Below are positions 1 through 6,985 of a stretch of DNA of 15,889 nt, piece by piece. The position numbers and the translations under genes were made by a program. Positions within the stretch are counted from its first letter, which is position 1, and each line of letters opens with the position of its first letter. The notes under the pieces are model-generated. The model was not told the DNA's origin. It made no database searches and was given only the letters and a program-made list of their open reading frames with translations. Source of the stretch: Bacillota bacterium (GTDB taxonomy: Bacteria; Bacillota; Sulfobacillia; Thermaerobacterales; RSA17); the NCBI GenBank assembly GCA_017577485.1, contig PKRI01000042.1:1-15889 (forward strand). Reading direction: 5' to 3'.

Positions 1-112
1 CTCGGTAGGATTCCCGGCCCCCGGTGACCCAACCTGCCAGGGAAGCCGGTTTCAGGGCGCGTACGCTCCTCAATCATTCCTTTCGTGCGCGTCCCGGAAA
101 GGGGGTAGTCCC

Positions 113-1021
113 TTGCCGGAACTGCCCGAGGTCACGGTTTACGTGGAGCGCATCCGGGCCCTGCTGGCGGGCCGCAGGCTGGAGAGGCTCCGCATCTTCA
201 ACCCCTTCCTGCTGCGGACGGTGGACCCGCCCCCGGACGCGCTGGCCGGGCGGGTGCTGGTGGATGCCGGACGCATCGGCAAGCGCATCGTCCTGTCCTT
301 CGAAGGCGACCTCCACGCCGTCATCCACCTGATGATCGCAGGCCGGCTGCGCTGGCGCCGGGCCGGTGCCGCGCCGCCCGGGCGCCGCGGCCTGGCCGCC
401 TTCGACTTCGAGACCGGCACGCTGCTGCTGACCGAGGAGGGCAGCAAGCGGAGGGCCTCGCTCCACCTGGTGGCGGGGCGCGAGGGGCTGGACCGGTTCC
501 GGCGGGGCGGCGTGGACCTGCTGTCCACCGGGCCCGAGGACCTGGCGGCGGCCCTGCGGCGCGCCAACCGGACGCTGAAGCGGGCCCTGACCGACCCCGC
601 CGTGGTGGACGGCATCGGCAACGCCTGGTCCGACGAGATCCTGTACCGGGCAAGGCTCTCGCCCTTCAAGCAGACGGCGTCCCTCGGCGACGACGAGGTG
701 GCGCGGCTGCACGCGGCGGCGGTCCAGGTCCTGGAGGAGGCCATCCGCGTGCAGTTGGCCGAGGCGGGAACGGGGTTCCCGGAAAAGGTCACGGCCTTCC
801 ACCCGTCCATGCGGGTCCACGGCCGCTACGGCCGGCCCTGCCCGGAGTGCGGCGCACCCATCCAGCGGATCGTCTATGCGGAGAACGAGGCCAACTACTG
901 TCCCGGGTGCCAGACCGGCGGGCGCATCTACGCCGACCGCGCCCTGTCCCGGCTGCTGAAGGGCGACTGGCCGCGGACGCTGGAGGAACTGGAGGAGTGG
1001 CCCCCGAGAGGCGGCCGCTGA
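113..1021 (+). CDS. Fpg/Nei-family DNA glycosylase (formamidopyrimidine-DNA glycosylase-like), atypical subfamily
   Basis: Probable base-excision-repair glycosylase/AP lyase of 302 aa. Seen: the N-terminus MPELPEV gives the catalytic Pro2 and Glu3 of the family; Lys57 is in the conserved lysine position (RIGKRIVL); Asn170 lies in the helix-two-turn-helix motif GIGNAWSDE; a C-terminal zinc finger has Cys243, Cys246, Cys263 and Cys266 (CPEC...CPGC). The start is TTG at 113, because it alone places Pro next to the initiator; a G-rich SD (GGAAAGGGGG) lies just upstream. Odd: the usual HLGMSG reads HLMIAG, the RRFG void-filling motif is absent (SKRRASLHLV stands there), and the zinc-finger Arg five residues before the third Cys is Asn. 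A tail of about 35 residues follows the finger, whereas Fpg normally ends there. Fold assignment is secure; the lesion preferred (8-oxoguanine or oxidised pyrimidine) cannot be told. It could be labelled mutM or nei. Confidence 0.9.
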   Translation: MPELPEVTVYVERIRALLAGRRLERLRIFNPFLLRTVDPPPDALAGRVLVDAGRIGKRIVLSFEGDLHAVIHLMIAGRLRWRRAGAAPPGRRGLAAFDFETGTLLLTEEGSKRRASLHLVAGREGLDRFRRGGVDLLSTGPEDLAAALRRANRTLKRALTDPAVVDGIGNAWSDEILYRARLSPFKQTASLGDDEVARLHAAAVQVLEEAIRVQLAEAGTGFPEKVTAFHPSMRVHGRYGRPCPECGAPIQRIVYAENEANYCPGCQTGGRIYADRALSRLLKGDWPRTLEELEEWPPRGGR

Positions 1022-1087
1022 GACGGCGCTGCTCGCAGGTCTGGTTTCAGCCCATTTCCCGGCGCGGGACGGGCCTGCCGGCGGTCG

Positions 1088-1105
1088 AGGTCCAAAACCG
1101 GACCT
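1088..1105 (+). terminator. Hairpin downstream of the glycosylase gene, possible terminator
   Basis: AGGTCC and GGACCT form a perfect 6-bp stem around the loop AAAACC, about 65 bases after the glycosylase stop. No T-tract follows (GGGGGTTG instead), so it is not a canonical intrinsic terminator. It could equally be part of the regulatory region that follows. Confidence 0.3.
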
Positions 1106-1110
1106 GGGGG

Positions 1111-1171
1111 TTGACAGAAGGCCCCAGCGAGGGGCCGAGGCTACATAAGTAGGACGAGAATCAGATCTGAT
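1111..1171 (+). promoter_or_regulatory. Candidate promoter/operator region upstream of the S9 peptidase
   Basis: A perfect -35 hexamer TTGACA lies at 1111-1116. The only A+T-rich -10-like sequence downstream is TACATAAG (1142-1149), giving a spacer of 25 or more bases, too long for an ordinary sigma-A promoter. The spacer contains a 6-bp inverted repeat (GGCCCC-AGCGA-GGGGCC, 1120-1136). A perfect 12-bp palindrome ATCAGATCTGAT follows at 1160-1171. This could be an activator-dependent promoter or a chance -35 match; the function is inference. Confidence 0.3.
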
Positions 1172-1239
1172 CTGCGGACATCGCCGCCGCAACCCGAAAA
1201 CAGGTCCGATATGCGTCCAACCAGCGGCGGGGCGCCGCG

Positions 1240-1263
1240 TTAAGACGGTGCCAACCGCCTTAA
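1240..1263 (+). promoter_or_regulatory. Imperfect inverted repeat (TTAAGaCGGT / ACCGcCTTAA), possible operator or RNA hairpin
   Basis: Two 10-base arms, 1240-1249 and 1254-1263, are complementary at nine of ten positions around the four-base centre GCCA. The A/T-containing ends make this unlikely to be a mere product of GC richness. It lies about 210 bases before the peptidase start, so it could be a DNA operator or a stem in a long leader. No regulator gene is nearby. Confidence 0.4.
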
Positions 1264-1469
1264 ACCCCGGCCGCCGGCTCCTCCCGCGATTCCCGGCTCG
1301 GCCGCCGGTATCACCGGAGCGGCCCGGGCGCCGCACCGGGGCGGGCGCGCAGGCCGAAAATGAAAAGGCCCGCCGCGGTCGAATACCCTTAGGCGGCTGC
1401 CGGCCGCGGGCCGGGAACCTTCCGCCGTCCCCGCCGCGCGGCCCCGGAAGCACGGCCGGAGGTGAACCC

Positions 1470-3493
1470 ATGAGCGAGCCTCGCCAGGCACCCTACGGTA
1501 CCTGGAAATCACCGATCACCGCCGACCTGGTGGTGGCCGGAGCCCGCCAGCTGGGCCCGATTCACGTGGACGGCGAGTACGTCTACTGGCTGGAGGGACG
1601 GCCCGAAGAGCGAGGGCGCATCACGGTCATGAGGCAGGGGCCCGGCGGCCGCATCGAGGACCTGCTGCCTCCTCCCTACTACGCCCGGTCCCGGGTCCAC
1701 GAGTACGGCGGCGGGCCTTCACCGTGGCCGGCGGCGTCGTCTACTTCGTCAACCTGGTCGACCAGAACATCTACCGCCTGGTCCCCGGGGGAGGTACGGG
1801 CAGCGGCGCGGGAAGCGGCACGGGCAGCGGCACCGGCAGCGGCTCCGGCGCCGCGGGCGGCCCCGCCCCATCCCCCGAGCCCGTCACCCGCACGCCGGAC
1901 CGGCGCTACGCCGACCTGGTGGTGGACGGGCAGCGGCGGCGTCTCCTCTGCGTCCGGGAGGATCACCTGCCCGGCGGCCAGGTGGTCAACCTGATCGCCG
2001 CGGTCAGCCTGGACGACGGCAGCGAGACCGTCCTGGTGCAGGGCAACGACTTCTACGCCTCGCCGCGGCTGAGCCCCGACGGCCGCCGCCTGGCCTGGCT
2101 GACCTGGAACCACCCCAACATGCCCTGGGACGGCACCGAACTTTGGGTGGGCGATCTAGACGAGGAAGGCCGCGTGATCCACGCCCGGCCGGTGGCGGGC
2201 GGCCCGGCGGAGTCCATCTTCCAGCCCGAATGGTCCCCCGAGGGCGTGCTCCACTTCGTGTCGGACCGCAGCGGCTGGTGGAACCTCTACCGCTGGAACG
2301 AGGCGTCCGGCGGCAGCCACCCGCTGGTGTCCATGGACGCCGAATTCGGCCTGCCCCAGTGGCAGTTCGGCATGTCCACTTATGCCTTCACGCCCGACGG
2401 CACCCTGTACTGCGCCTACACCCGCGACGGGACCTGGCGGCTGGCCCGCCTGGATCCGGGCAGCGGCCGCCTGAGCCCCGTGCCGCTGCCGTTCACCTTC
2501 ATCACGGGCCTGCGGGCGGGGCCCGGGCGGGTGGTGTTCCGCGCCGCCTCGGCCCAGCACCCCCTGTCCATCGTGGTCCTGGACACTTCCGCGGGCGGCG
2601 ACCCGTCCTGGCGGGTCCTCCGCAGGGCCACCGACCTGCGCATTGACCCGCGCTACCTGTCGGAACCCGTGCCCATCACCTACCCGTCCGAGGACGGCGG
2701 CCAGGCCTACGCCCTCTTCTACCCGCCCCGCAACGACGACTTCCGCGGCCCTGACGACGAACTGCCGCCGGTCCTGGTCTTCACCCACGGCGGGCCCACC
2801 GGCGCCGCCGAATCCGTGTTCAACCTGTCCATCCAGTACTGGACCAGCCGGGGTTTCGCGGTGGTGGACGTCAACTACGGCGGCAGCACGGGCTACGGCC
2901 GCGCCTACCGCGAGCGGCTCAGGGGCCGGTGGGGCGAGGTCGACGTGGCCGACGTGGCGGCGGCGGTCCGGCACCTGGCCCACCACGGCCTGGTGGACGG
3001 CAGCCGCGCCCTGATCCGCGGCGGCAGCGCCGGCGGCTACACCACGCTGGCCGCCCTCACCTTCCGGGACGTGTTCCGCGCCGGGGCCAGTTACTACGGC
3101 GTCAGCGACCTGGAACTGCTGGCCCAGGAAACCCACAAGTTCGAGTCCCGCTACCTGGACGGCCTGGTGGGCCCCTACCCCGAGGCCCGGGAGGTGTACC
3201 GGGCCCGCTCGCCCATCCACCACGTGGACCGGCTGTCGTGCCCGGTGATCTTCTTCCAGGGCCTCCAGGACCGGGTGGTGCCGCCCAACCAGGCGGAAGC
3301 CATGGTGCAGGCGCTGCGGGCCCGGGGCATCCCGGTGGCCTACGTGACGTTCGAGCACGAGGACCACGGGTTCCGCGACGCCGCCAACATCAAGCGGTCG
3401 CTGGAGGCGGAACTGTACTTCTACGGGCGGGTGCTGGGGTTCCGGCCGGCCGACCAAATCGAGCCGGTGCCCATCGAGAACCTGGACTCGTAA
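1470..3493 (+). CDS. S9-family (prolyl oligopeptidase-type) serine peptidase, interrupted by an apparent one-base frameshift
   Basis: Likely acts on peptides or acyl-peptides: a beta-propeller followed by an alpha/beta-hydrolase domain. The ATG at 1470 has a strong SD (GGAGGTG, 1458-1464). Residues 1-82, ending RVHEYGGG, are read in one frame; the continuation AFTVAGGVVYF is in the -1 frame, so one G appears missing in the GGG at 1713-1715. With it restored the protein is 674 aa and the catalytic triad is Ser520 (RGGSAGGYTT), Asp601 (QGLQDRVVPP) and His633 (EHEDHGFR). Propeller motifs such as NHPNMPWDGTELWV are intact and no other stop interrupts the rest. The downstream part alone is open from GTG 1724 (589 aa), but no SD supports initiation there. 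A Gly/Ser repeat interrupts the first propeller part. There is no signal peptide, so it is probably cytoplasmic. This may be a sequencing error or a recent pseudogene. Confidence 0.88.
1793..1852 (+). repeat. Five tandem 12-bp units encoding a Gly-Thr/Ala-Gly-Ser linker
   Basis: Units start at 1793, 1805, 1817, 1829 and 1841 and resemble GGCACGGGCAGC. In the peptidase frame they encode GTGS, GAGS, GTGS, GTGS and GSGA. This in-frame minisatellite extends a loop of the beta-propeller just before the segment RRYADLVVDG. It looks like slippage expansion and would be flexible in the protein. Confidence 0.85.
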
Positions 3494-3573
3494 AGCCCGA
3501 ACCCGGGAGCAACGCGCCCGCCGGCGGTTGACGGGCGGCGGCTGGCGACTGAAGGCTCGGTCGGCGGCAGGGC

Positions 3574-3604
3574 CATTTCCCGGGAAATGTGACGAAGCGC
3601 TTCG
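3574..3604 (+). promoter_or_regulatory. Two adjacent perfect palindromes upstream of the MFS gene, candidate operators
   Basis: CATTTCCCGGGAAATG (3574-3589) is a perfect 16-bp palindrome. CGAAGCGCTTCG (3593-3604) is a perfect 12-bp palindrome, extending to 18 bp (3590-3607) with one mismatched pair. Their centres are 17 bp apart, and the second ends about 50 bases before the transporter start. The core AAGCGCTT resembles LacI/GalR-family operators, but no regulator gene is in the window, so the protein involved is unknown. Confidence 0.5.
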
Positions 3605-3655
3605 ACAAGCATCGCGCGGCAACAGGAGGCATCGCGCAGAAAAGAGGCGTTGGCA

Positions 3656-4897
3656 TTGCAGCAGGCATCGACGCGGGTCGCCGGGCGCCGGGCAGGTGTC
3701 CGGCCCCTTGACTTCATCGCCCTCACCCTGGTGGCCGTCAACGTGCAGGCGGGCATGGTGGCCACGGGTCCCGTGGCCCCGCTGATCCGGTCCGACCTGT
3801 CCCTCAGCAACAGCACCCTGGGACTCATCACCGCCATCCCACCGGTGGCCATGGGCGCCGCCGCAGTGCCGGGCGCGCTGCTGGCCCGGCGGCTGGAGCC
3901 CTCGCGGGCCTGGACCTGGTCCATGGCGCTGCTGGCCGCCGGCGGCCTGCTCCGCGCCCTGGCCCCGGGAGCCGGGTCGCTGGCGCTGGCCACCATCGTC
4001 ATGTGCCTGGGGGCCGGCCTGGTGACCGCCGCCTTCCCGTCGCTGGCGGCCACCCGCTTCGCCGCGGACCCCGGCCTGGCCACCGGCTTCTACACGGGCG
4101 GGACGGCGGGGGGCGCGCTGCTGGCCTCGGGCCTGACGGCGACGGTCCTGCTGCCCCTGGCCGGGGGAAGCTGGCGGGGCGCGTTCGCGTCGTGGGGCCT
4201 GCTGGCGGCGGCGGCATGGCTGGTGTGGTGGGCGGTGGACCGGGCGGCGGATCCCACCGCCCTGAGCCGGTGGGACGGGAACAGCGCCGCGCAGGCCGGC
4301 GGAGGCGACAGCCTCGCCCGCACCTGGGGCGGCGTCCTGCGCCAGGGCCGCGCATGGCTGCTGGCCCTGCTGTTCGCCTCGCAGTCGGCCACCTTCTTCA
4401 CCGCGGCCGCCTGGATCCCGCCGCTCTACAGCGAACTGGGGCTCAGCGAAGCCGCGGCCAGCGTGCCGCTGCTGGTGCTGTCCGTCGTGCAGATCCCCGC
4501 GGCCTTCCTGTTCCCCCTGGCGGCTGGGCGGACCGGCCGGTACCGGCCGCTACTGCTGGCCTCGGCGGCGATCAACGCGGTGGGCGTGGCGGGCCTGGCG
4601 CTGGCGCCGGGGGCTGCCCCGTGGCTGTGGGGCGCGGCCGTGGGCATCGGCCTGGGCGGGCTGTTCAGCATCTGCATGATGCTGCCGGTGGCCCTGTTCC
4701 CCACCCACCAGGTGGGCGCCGCCACCGGAGTCATGCTGACCGTGGGCTACCTGCTGGCCTCGCTGGGCCCCCTGACGATGGGCGCGCTGCGGGACGCGTC
4801 GGGGTCATACACGGCGGGGATGCTGGCGCTGGCGGCGCTGGCGGTGCCCATGATGCTGATCATCCTGGCGCTGGGGCGCAGCCCGGGGCGGGCGTGA
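3656..4897 (+). CDS. MFS transporter, CynX/NimT (cyanate/nitroimidazole) type
   Basis: A membrane protein of 413 aa with about 12 hydrophobic segments, split by a hydrophilic central loop (around DPTALSRWDGNSAAQAGGGD) as usual for the major facilitator superfamily. The first membrane segment with ATGPVAPLIRSDLSLSNSTL and the seventh with AAWIPPLYSELGLS resemble the CynX/NimT branch. The transported substrate cannot be read from sequence, and no cyanase or nitroreductase lies nearby. The start is uncertain: TTG 3650 is only two bases after AAAGAGG (3641-3647), whereas TTG 3656 has a good eight-base spacing and is preferred. The gene is monocistronic on the + strand, separated from the peptidase by about 160 bases holding two palindromes. 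Its last codons and stop lie in the first unit of a tandem repeat. Confidence 0.85.
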   Translation: MQQASTRVAGRRAGVRPLDFIALTLVAVNVQAGMVATGPVAPLIRSDLSLSNSTLGLITAIPPVAMGAAAVPGALLARRLEPSRAWTWSMALLAAGGLLRALAPGAGSLALATIVMCLGAGLVTAAFPSLAATRFAADPGLATGFYTGGTAGGALLASGLTATVLLPLAGGSWRGAFASWGLLAAAAWLVWWAVDRAADPTALSRWDGNSAAQAGGGDSLARTWGGVLRQGRAWLLALLFASQSATFFTAAAWIPPLYSELGLSEAAASVPLLVLSVVQIPAAFLFPLAAGRTGRYRPLLLASAAINAVGVAGLALAPGAAPWLWGAAVGIGLGGLFSICMMLPVALFPTHQVGAATGVMLTVGYLLASLGPLTMGALRDASGSYTAGMLALAALAVPMMLIILALGRSPGRA

Positions 4898-4944
4898 CCG
4901 GACGGGCGTGACCGGACGGGCGTGACCGGGCGGGCGTGACCGGC
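4889..4944. repeat. Four tandem 14-bp repeats at the convergent gene junction
   Basis: CGGGCGTGACCGGA occurs at 4889-4902 and 4903-4916, then with last base G at 4917-4930 and C at 4931-4944. Each copy contains TGA, and the first supplies the transporter stop codon (4895-4897). The array fills essentially the whole space to the end of the convergent PH-domain gene at 4947. With no spacers between copies it is a minisatellite, not a CRISPR array. Confidence 0.92.
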
Positions 4945-4946
4945 CC

Positions 4947-5882
4947 TCACCGCCGGTGCTGGGCTGCCGCCGCCAGGAACCCGTCCACATCGGCCGGCGA
5001 GATGACCACCCGGGAACCGCCGGCGCCCTCGATCAGGATCACGTCGCCGTGCAGGTCCGTGGCGTACACCCGCAGGCTTCCCATGCCCCGGGCGTGGAAG
5101 GTGCCGGCGAAATAGCCGGGCAGGGCGGCGCCGATGACCCGCACCGCCCGGACCCCCTGGAGGCGGCGGATGTCACGGATGCGGTCCCAGCGGAAGTGAT
5201 GCCACCCGAAGAGGTGCCGCACGCTGATCCCCCGCGGCCCCACCCGGTAAAGCAGCGACCGGCGCCCACGCACGACGAACCACACCAGCCCGGCAATCAA
5301 GGGGATGTCCAGCAGGAGCAGCAGCATGGGCCAGCTGAAGGCGACGCTCCCCTGGGCGGTGGGCACCGGCGGGAAGGACCGCTCCGCCTGCCCGCCCAGG
5401 ACCCCGGCGTCGCCCCGGCGCACCGCCTCCGCCAGGCGCACGAACTCTTCGGGATCGGCCGGGCTGAACAGGTAGCGGGTCCCGGCGCGGGCGGTCCGGG
5501 CGTCGGGCGTGGTCTCCACCAGCACGTAACCCAGGCGGCCGCTGGTGGTCAGCCGGTACACCCTCCCCAGGGTCGACGAGGTCCACCAGCCTCGCTGCAC
5601 CTGGGGCAGGCCGGTTCCCGCGGTGCGGCTGAGGCTCCCGGGGTCTTCCACCAGGGAGACGGCGGCGATCTCGCCGGCCGGCACGCGGATGTTCACCAGG
5701 CCGTAGCGGGCCTCGATCCCTTCGGTCGTCACCCGGTACTCGAACCGGCTGTACCCGTAGACCTCGTAGACATACAGGGCCGGCAGCGACAACGCCACGA
5801 GGATGAGGAGCGCCAGCATCACCGCCGACCACCGGGACTGTACCTTCACCGGCTCGAAGGTCACGTCTCCTCGACGGGTCAA
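4947..5882 (-). CDS. Membrane protein with two bacterial PH-like domains (bPH_5-type)
   Basis: Unnamed 311-aa protein. Hydrophobic helix at about residues 19-41, PH-like domain at 47-157 (FEYRVTTEGIEARYGLVNIRV...), second helix at 183-205, second PH-like domain at 209-308 (LYRVGPRGISVRHLFGW...). The two domains look homologous: LPQVQRGWW matches LPGYFAGTF, then GRVYRLTT matches GSLRVYAT, and LFSPADPEEF matches VISPADVDGF. Such domains occur in membrane proteins of unknown role; no catalytic residue is evident. The start is TTG at 5882, with SD GGGAGG ten or so bases upstream; a GTG at 5864 is an alternative but its SD is too close. It lies 34 bases after ddh in the same direction, so it is probably co-transcribed. 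Function is unknown; the PH assignment rests on motif pattern. Confidence 0.75.
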   Translation of the reverse strand: MTRRGDVTFEPVKVQSRWSAVMLALLILVALSLPALYVYEVYGYSRFEYRVTTEGIEARYGLVNIRVPAGEIAAVSLVEDPGSLSRTAGTGLPQVQRGWWTSSTLGRVYRLTTSGRLGYVLVETTPDARTARAGTRYLFSPADPEEFVRLAEAVRRGDAGVLGGQAERSFPPVPTAQGSVAFSWPMLLLLLDIPLIAGLVWFVVRGRRSLLYRVGPRGISVRHLFGWHHFRWDRIRDIRRLQGVRAVRVIGAALPGYFAGTFHARGMGSLRVYATDLHGDVILIEGAGGSRVVISPADVDGFLAAAAQHRR

Positions 5883-5916
5883 GGCCGTGCTCCCTCCCTA
5901 CGGCGCGGGGCTCCGT

Positions 5917-6816
5917 TCACACCAACCGGCGCAGCCAGTCTTCGCGGTCCCCGGGCAGGAAGTCCACCACCGGGATCTCCAGCATGGTGTAAGCCCCGGG
6001 TGCCTGGCGCAGCGAGGCCCGGGCCGCCGCCACCATCACCTGGGCGGTCAGGGCCGGGTTCTGGATGGACATCTCGAAGGCCATCCGCTGGTTGTGGGTC
6101 CGGCCCGACACGCCGCGGCGCTCGATGCGGACGCCGTGGCCCATGTCCACCAGGTCGGCCACCCGGTCCACCTGTTCCACCCGGGTTTCGTCGTACTTGA
6201 AGTAAGGGTCGTTGAGCACCGCCTGCCGCACCTGCTCGAAATCGGCGCCGGGCTCCAGTTCCACATAGACCAGGCGCCGGTGGGCCCCCTGCCCGGCGGG
6301 GATGGTGACCGACAGGGCGTCGCGCACGCCGGCGATGGCCTTCACCGCCACCGTATGCCCCATGCTCATGCCGGGGCCAAAATTGGTGTACGTCACGCCC
6401 CGGGGCGCCATGAACTGCAGCAGCGCCCGGATGATGGAATCGGTGCCCGGATCCCAGCCTGCGGAGATGACGGCCACCCGGCCGTGGCGCCGGGCCACCT
6501 GGTCCAGGTCGCGGCGCAGGTCCACCAGGGCGCCGTGGATGTCGTAGGAGTCGACGGTGTTGACGCCCCGGGCCAGCAGGTCCGCCGCCTGCCGCGGCAC
6601 GTCGCGGGTGGGCACGGCCAGCAGGGCCGCGTCCACCGGGCCCAGTTCGGCGATGTCGGCGACGACGGGGATGTCGGGGTCGAGGCCGGCAGGCCGCACC
6701 GGGGTGCGGCGGACGACGCCGGCCAGTTCCAGGTCGGGCGCTTCCAGCACGGCTTCGACGGCGCAGCGGCCCACGTTGCCGTAACCGACCACGGCGATGC
6801 GGCGGGGTTCGGACAC
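5917..6816 (-). CDS. ddh: meso-Diaminopimelate D-dehydrogenase, type II (Symbiobacterium-like)
   Basis: NADP-dependent enzyme that reversibly converts meso-2,6-diaminopimelate to L-2-amino-6-oxopimelate, giving a one-step route to meso-DAP for lysine and peptidoglycan. Seen: an N-terminal Rossmann motif VVGYGNVG (about residues 9-16), the substrate-site segments SAGWDPGTDS (118-127) and TNFGPGMSMGH (144-154), and a C-terminal LPGDREDWLRRLV. The sequence closely resembles what I recall of the Symbiobacterium thermophilum enzyme, including His227 in DMGHGV, a residue studied in that enzyme for substrate scope. GTG 6816 gives 299 aa, the length of that enzyme, and has GGTGA eight bases upstream; GTG 6828 (303 aa) has no spacing from its purine run. 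The PH-domain gene follows after 34 bases. A TAGAAT promoter is visible upstream. Confidence 0.93.
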   Translation of the reverse strand: MSEPRRIAVVGYGNVGRCAVEAVLEAPDLELAGVVRRTPVRPAGLDPDIPVVADIAELGPVDAALLAVPTRDVPRQAADLLARGVNTVDSYDIHGALVDLRRDLDQVARRHGRVAVISAGWDPGTDSIIRALLQFMAPRGVTYTNFGPGMSMGHTVAVKAIAGVRDALSVTIPAGQGAHRRLVYVELEPGADFEQVRQAVLNDPYFKYDETRVEQVDRVADLVDMGHGVRIERRGVSGRTHNQRMAFEMSIQNPALTAQVMVAAARASLRQAPGAYTMLEIPVVDFLPGDREDWLRRLV

Positions 6817-6882
6817 CAGGACGCTCACCCTTTCGCAGGCTGGTCTCGCGTGCTTATGGGAGGGGACAGGCTTCCAGACGGC

Positions 6883-6891
6883 ATTCTACCA
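6883..6891 (-). promoter_or_regulatory. Candidate extended -10 promoter for ddh
   Basis: On the - strand TGG-TAGAAT (6891 down to 6883) matches an extended -10 element. No good -35 is visible at 17-19 bases. Transcription would begin around 6875, about 60 bases before the ddh start. The same TAGAAT hexamer occurs upstream of ccmE. Confidence 0.45.
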
Positions 6892-6954
6892 TGGGCCCCG
6901 GCGGAGTGGGCCACGGTGGTACCGGCCCCGGGCGGCACCGGCGCGGGCGACGCC

Positions 6955-6982
6955 GGCCCCAACGGCAACCGCCTCGGGGGCC
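6955..6982 (-). terminator. GC-rich hairpin immediately after hemC/hemD, possible terminator
   Basis: On the - strand GGCCCC pairs with GGGGCC (six base pairs), with an inner GGC-GGTT-GCC stem-loop between three-base internal loops. It starts three bases after the hemC/hemD stop codon. No U-tract follows, so factor-independent termination is uncertain. Its place at the end of the long operon and before the ddh promoter supports a boundary role. Confidence 0.4.
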
Positions 6983-6985
6983 GCG

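Larger units (their letters stand above)
1022..1469 (+). other. 448-base intergenic region with several inverted repeats; possible structured leader
   Basis: No convincing gene is seen in this gap between the glycosylase and the S9 peptidase. It holds a run of inverted repeats: arms 1088-1093/1100-1105, 1120-1125/1131-1136, a 12-bp palindrome 1160-1171, arms 1224-1229/1233-1238, an A+T-containing repeat 1240-1263, an interrupted stem 1314-1339, and arms 1400-1405/1409-1414. No known riboswitch, T-box, SRP, 6S or RNase P signature was recognised. The GC-only hairpins may partly reflect base composition; the repeats containing A/T are less easily explained that way. The region ends with the strong SD of the peptidase gene. 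Confidence 0.5.

Noticed and set aside
1111..1149. MerR-type promoter with overlong spacer
   Set aside because: Such promoters have spacers of 19-20 bases; here the gap from TTGACA to the best -10 is at least 25, and no MerR gene is nearby.
1367..1395. T-box-like antiterminator on the - strand (AAGGGT...ACCGCGG)
   Set aside because: The essential TGGN before ACCGC is replaced by TTCG, and the gene downstream on that strand would be absent because the glycosylase lies on the + strand.
74..1471. Open frame of 465 codons on the - strand
   Set aside because: It is opposite the glycosylase gene and the repeat-rich gap; composition is Arg/Pro/Gly-heavy and no motif or SD supports it.
1707..1721. 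Programmed -1 frameshift in the S9 peptidase
   Set aside because: There is no X-XXY-YYZ slippery heptamer and no family precedent known to me; a missing G is simpler.
3528..3556. TTGACG as -35 of the MFS gene
   Set aside because: No -10-like sequence occurs 16-18 bases downstream (GAAGGC region), so a promoter cannot be supported.
4889..4944. Possible CRISPR repeats
   Set aside because: Units of 14 bp abut directly with no spacers and no cas gene is present.
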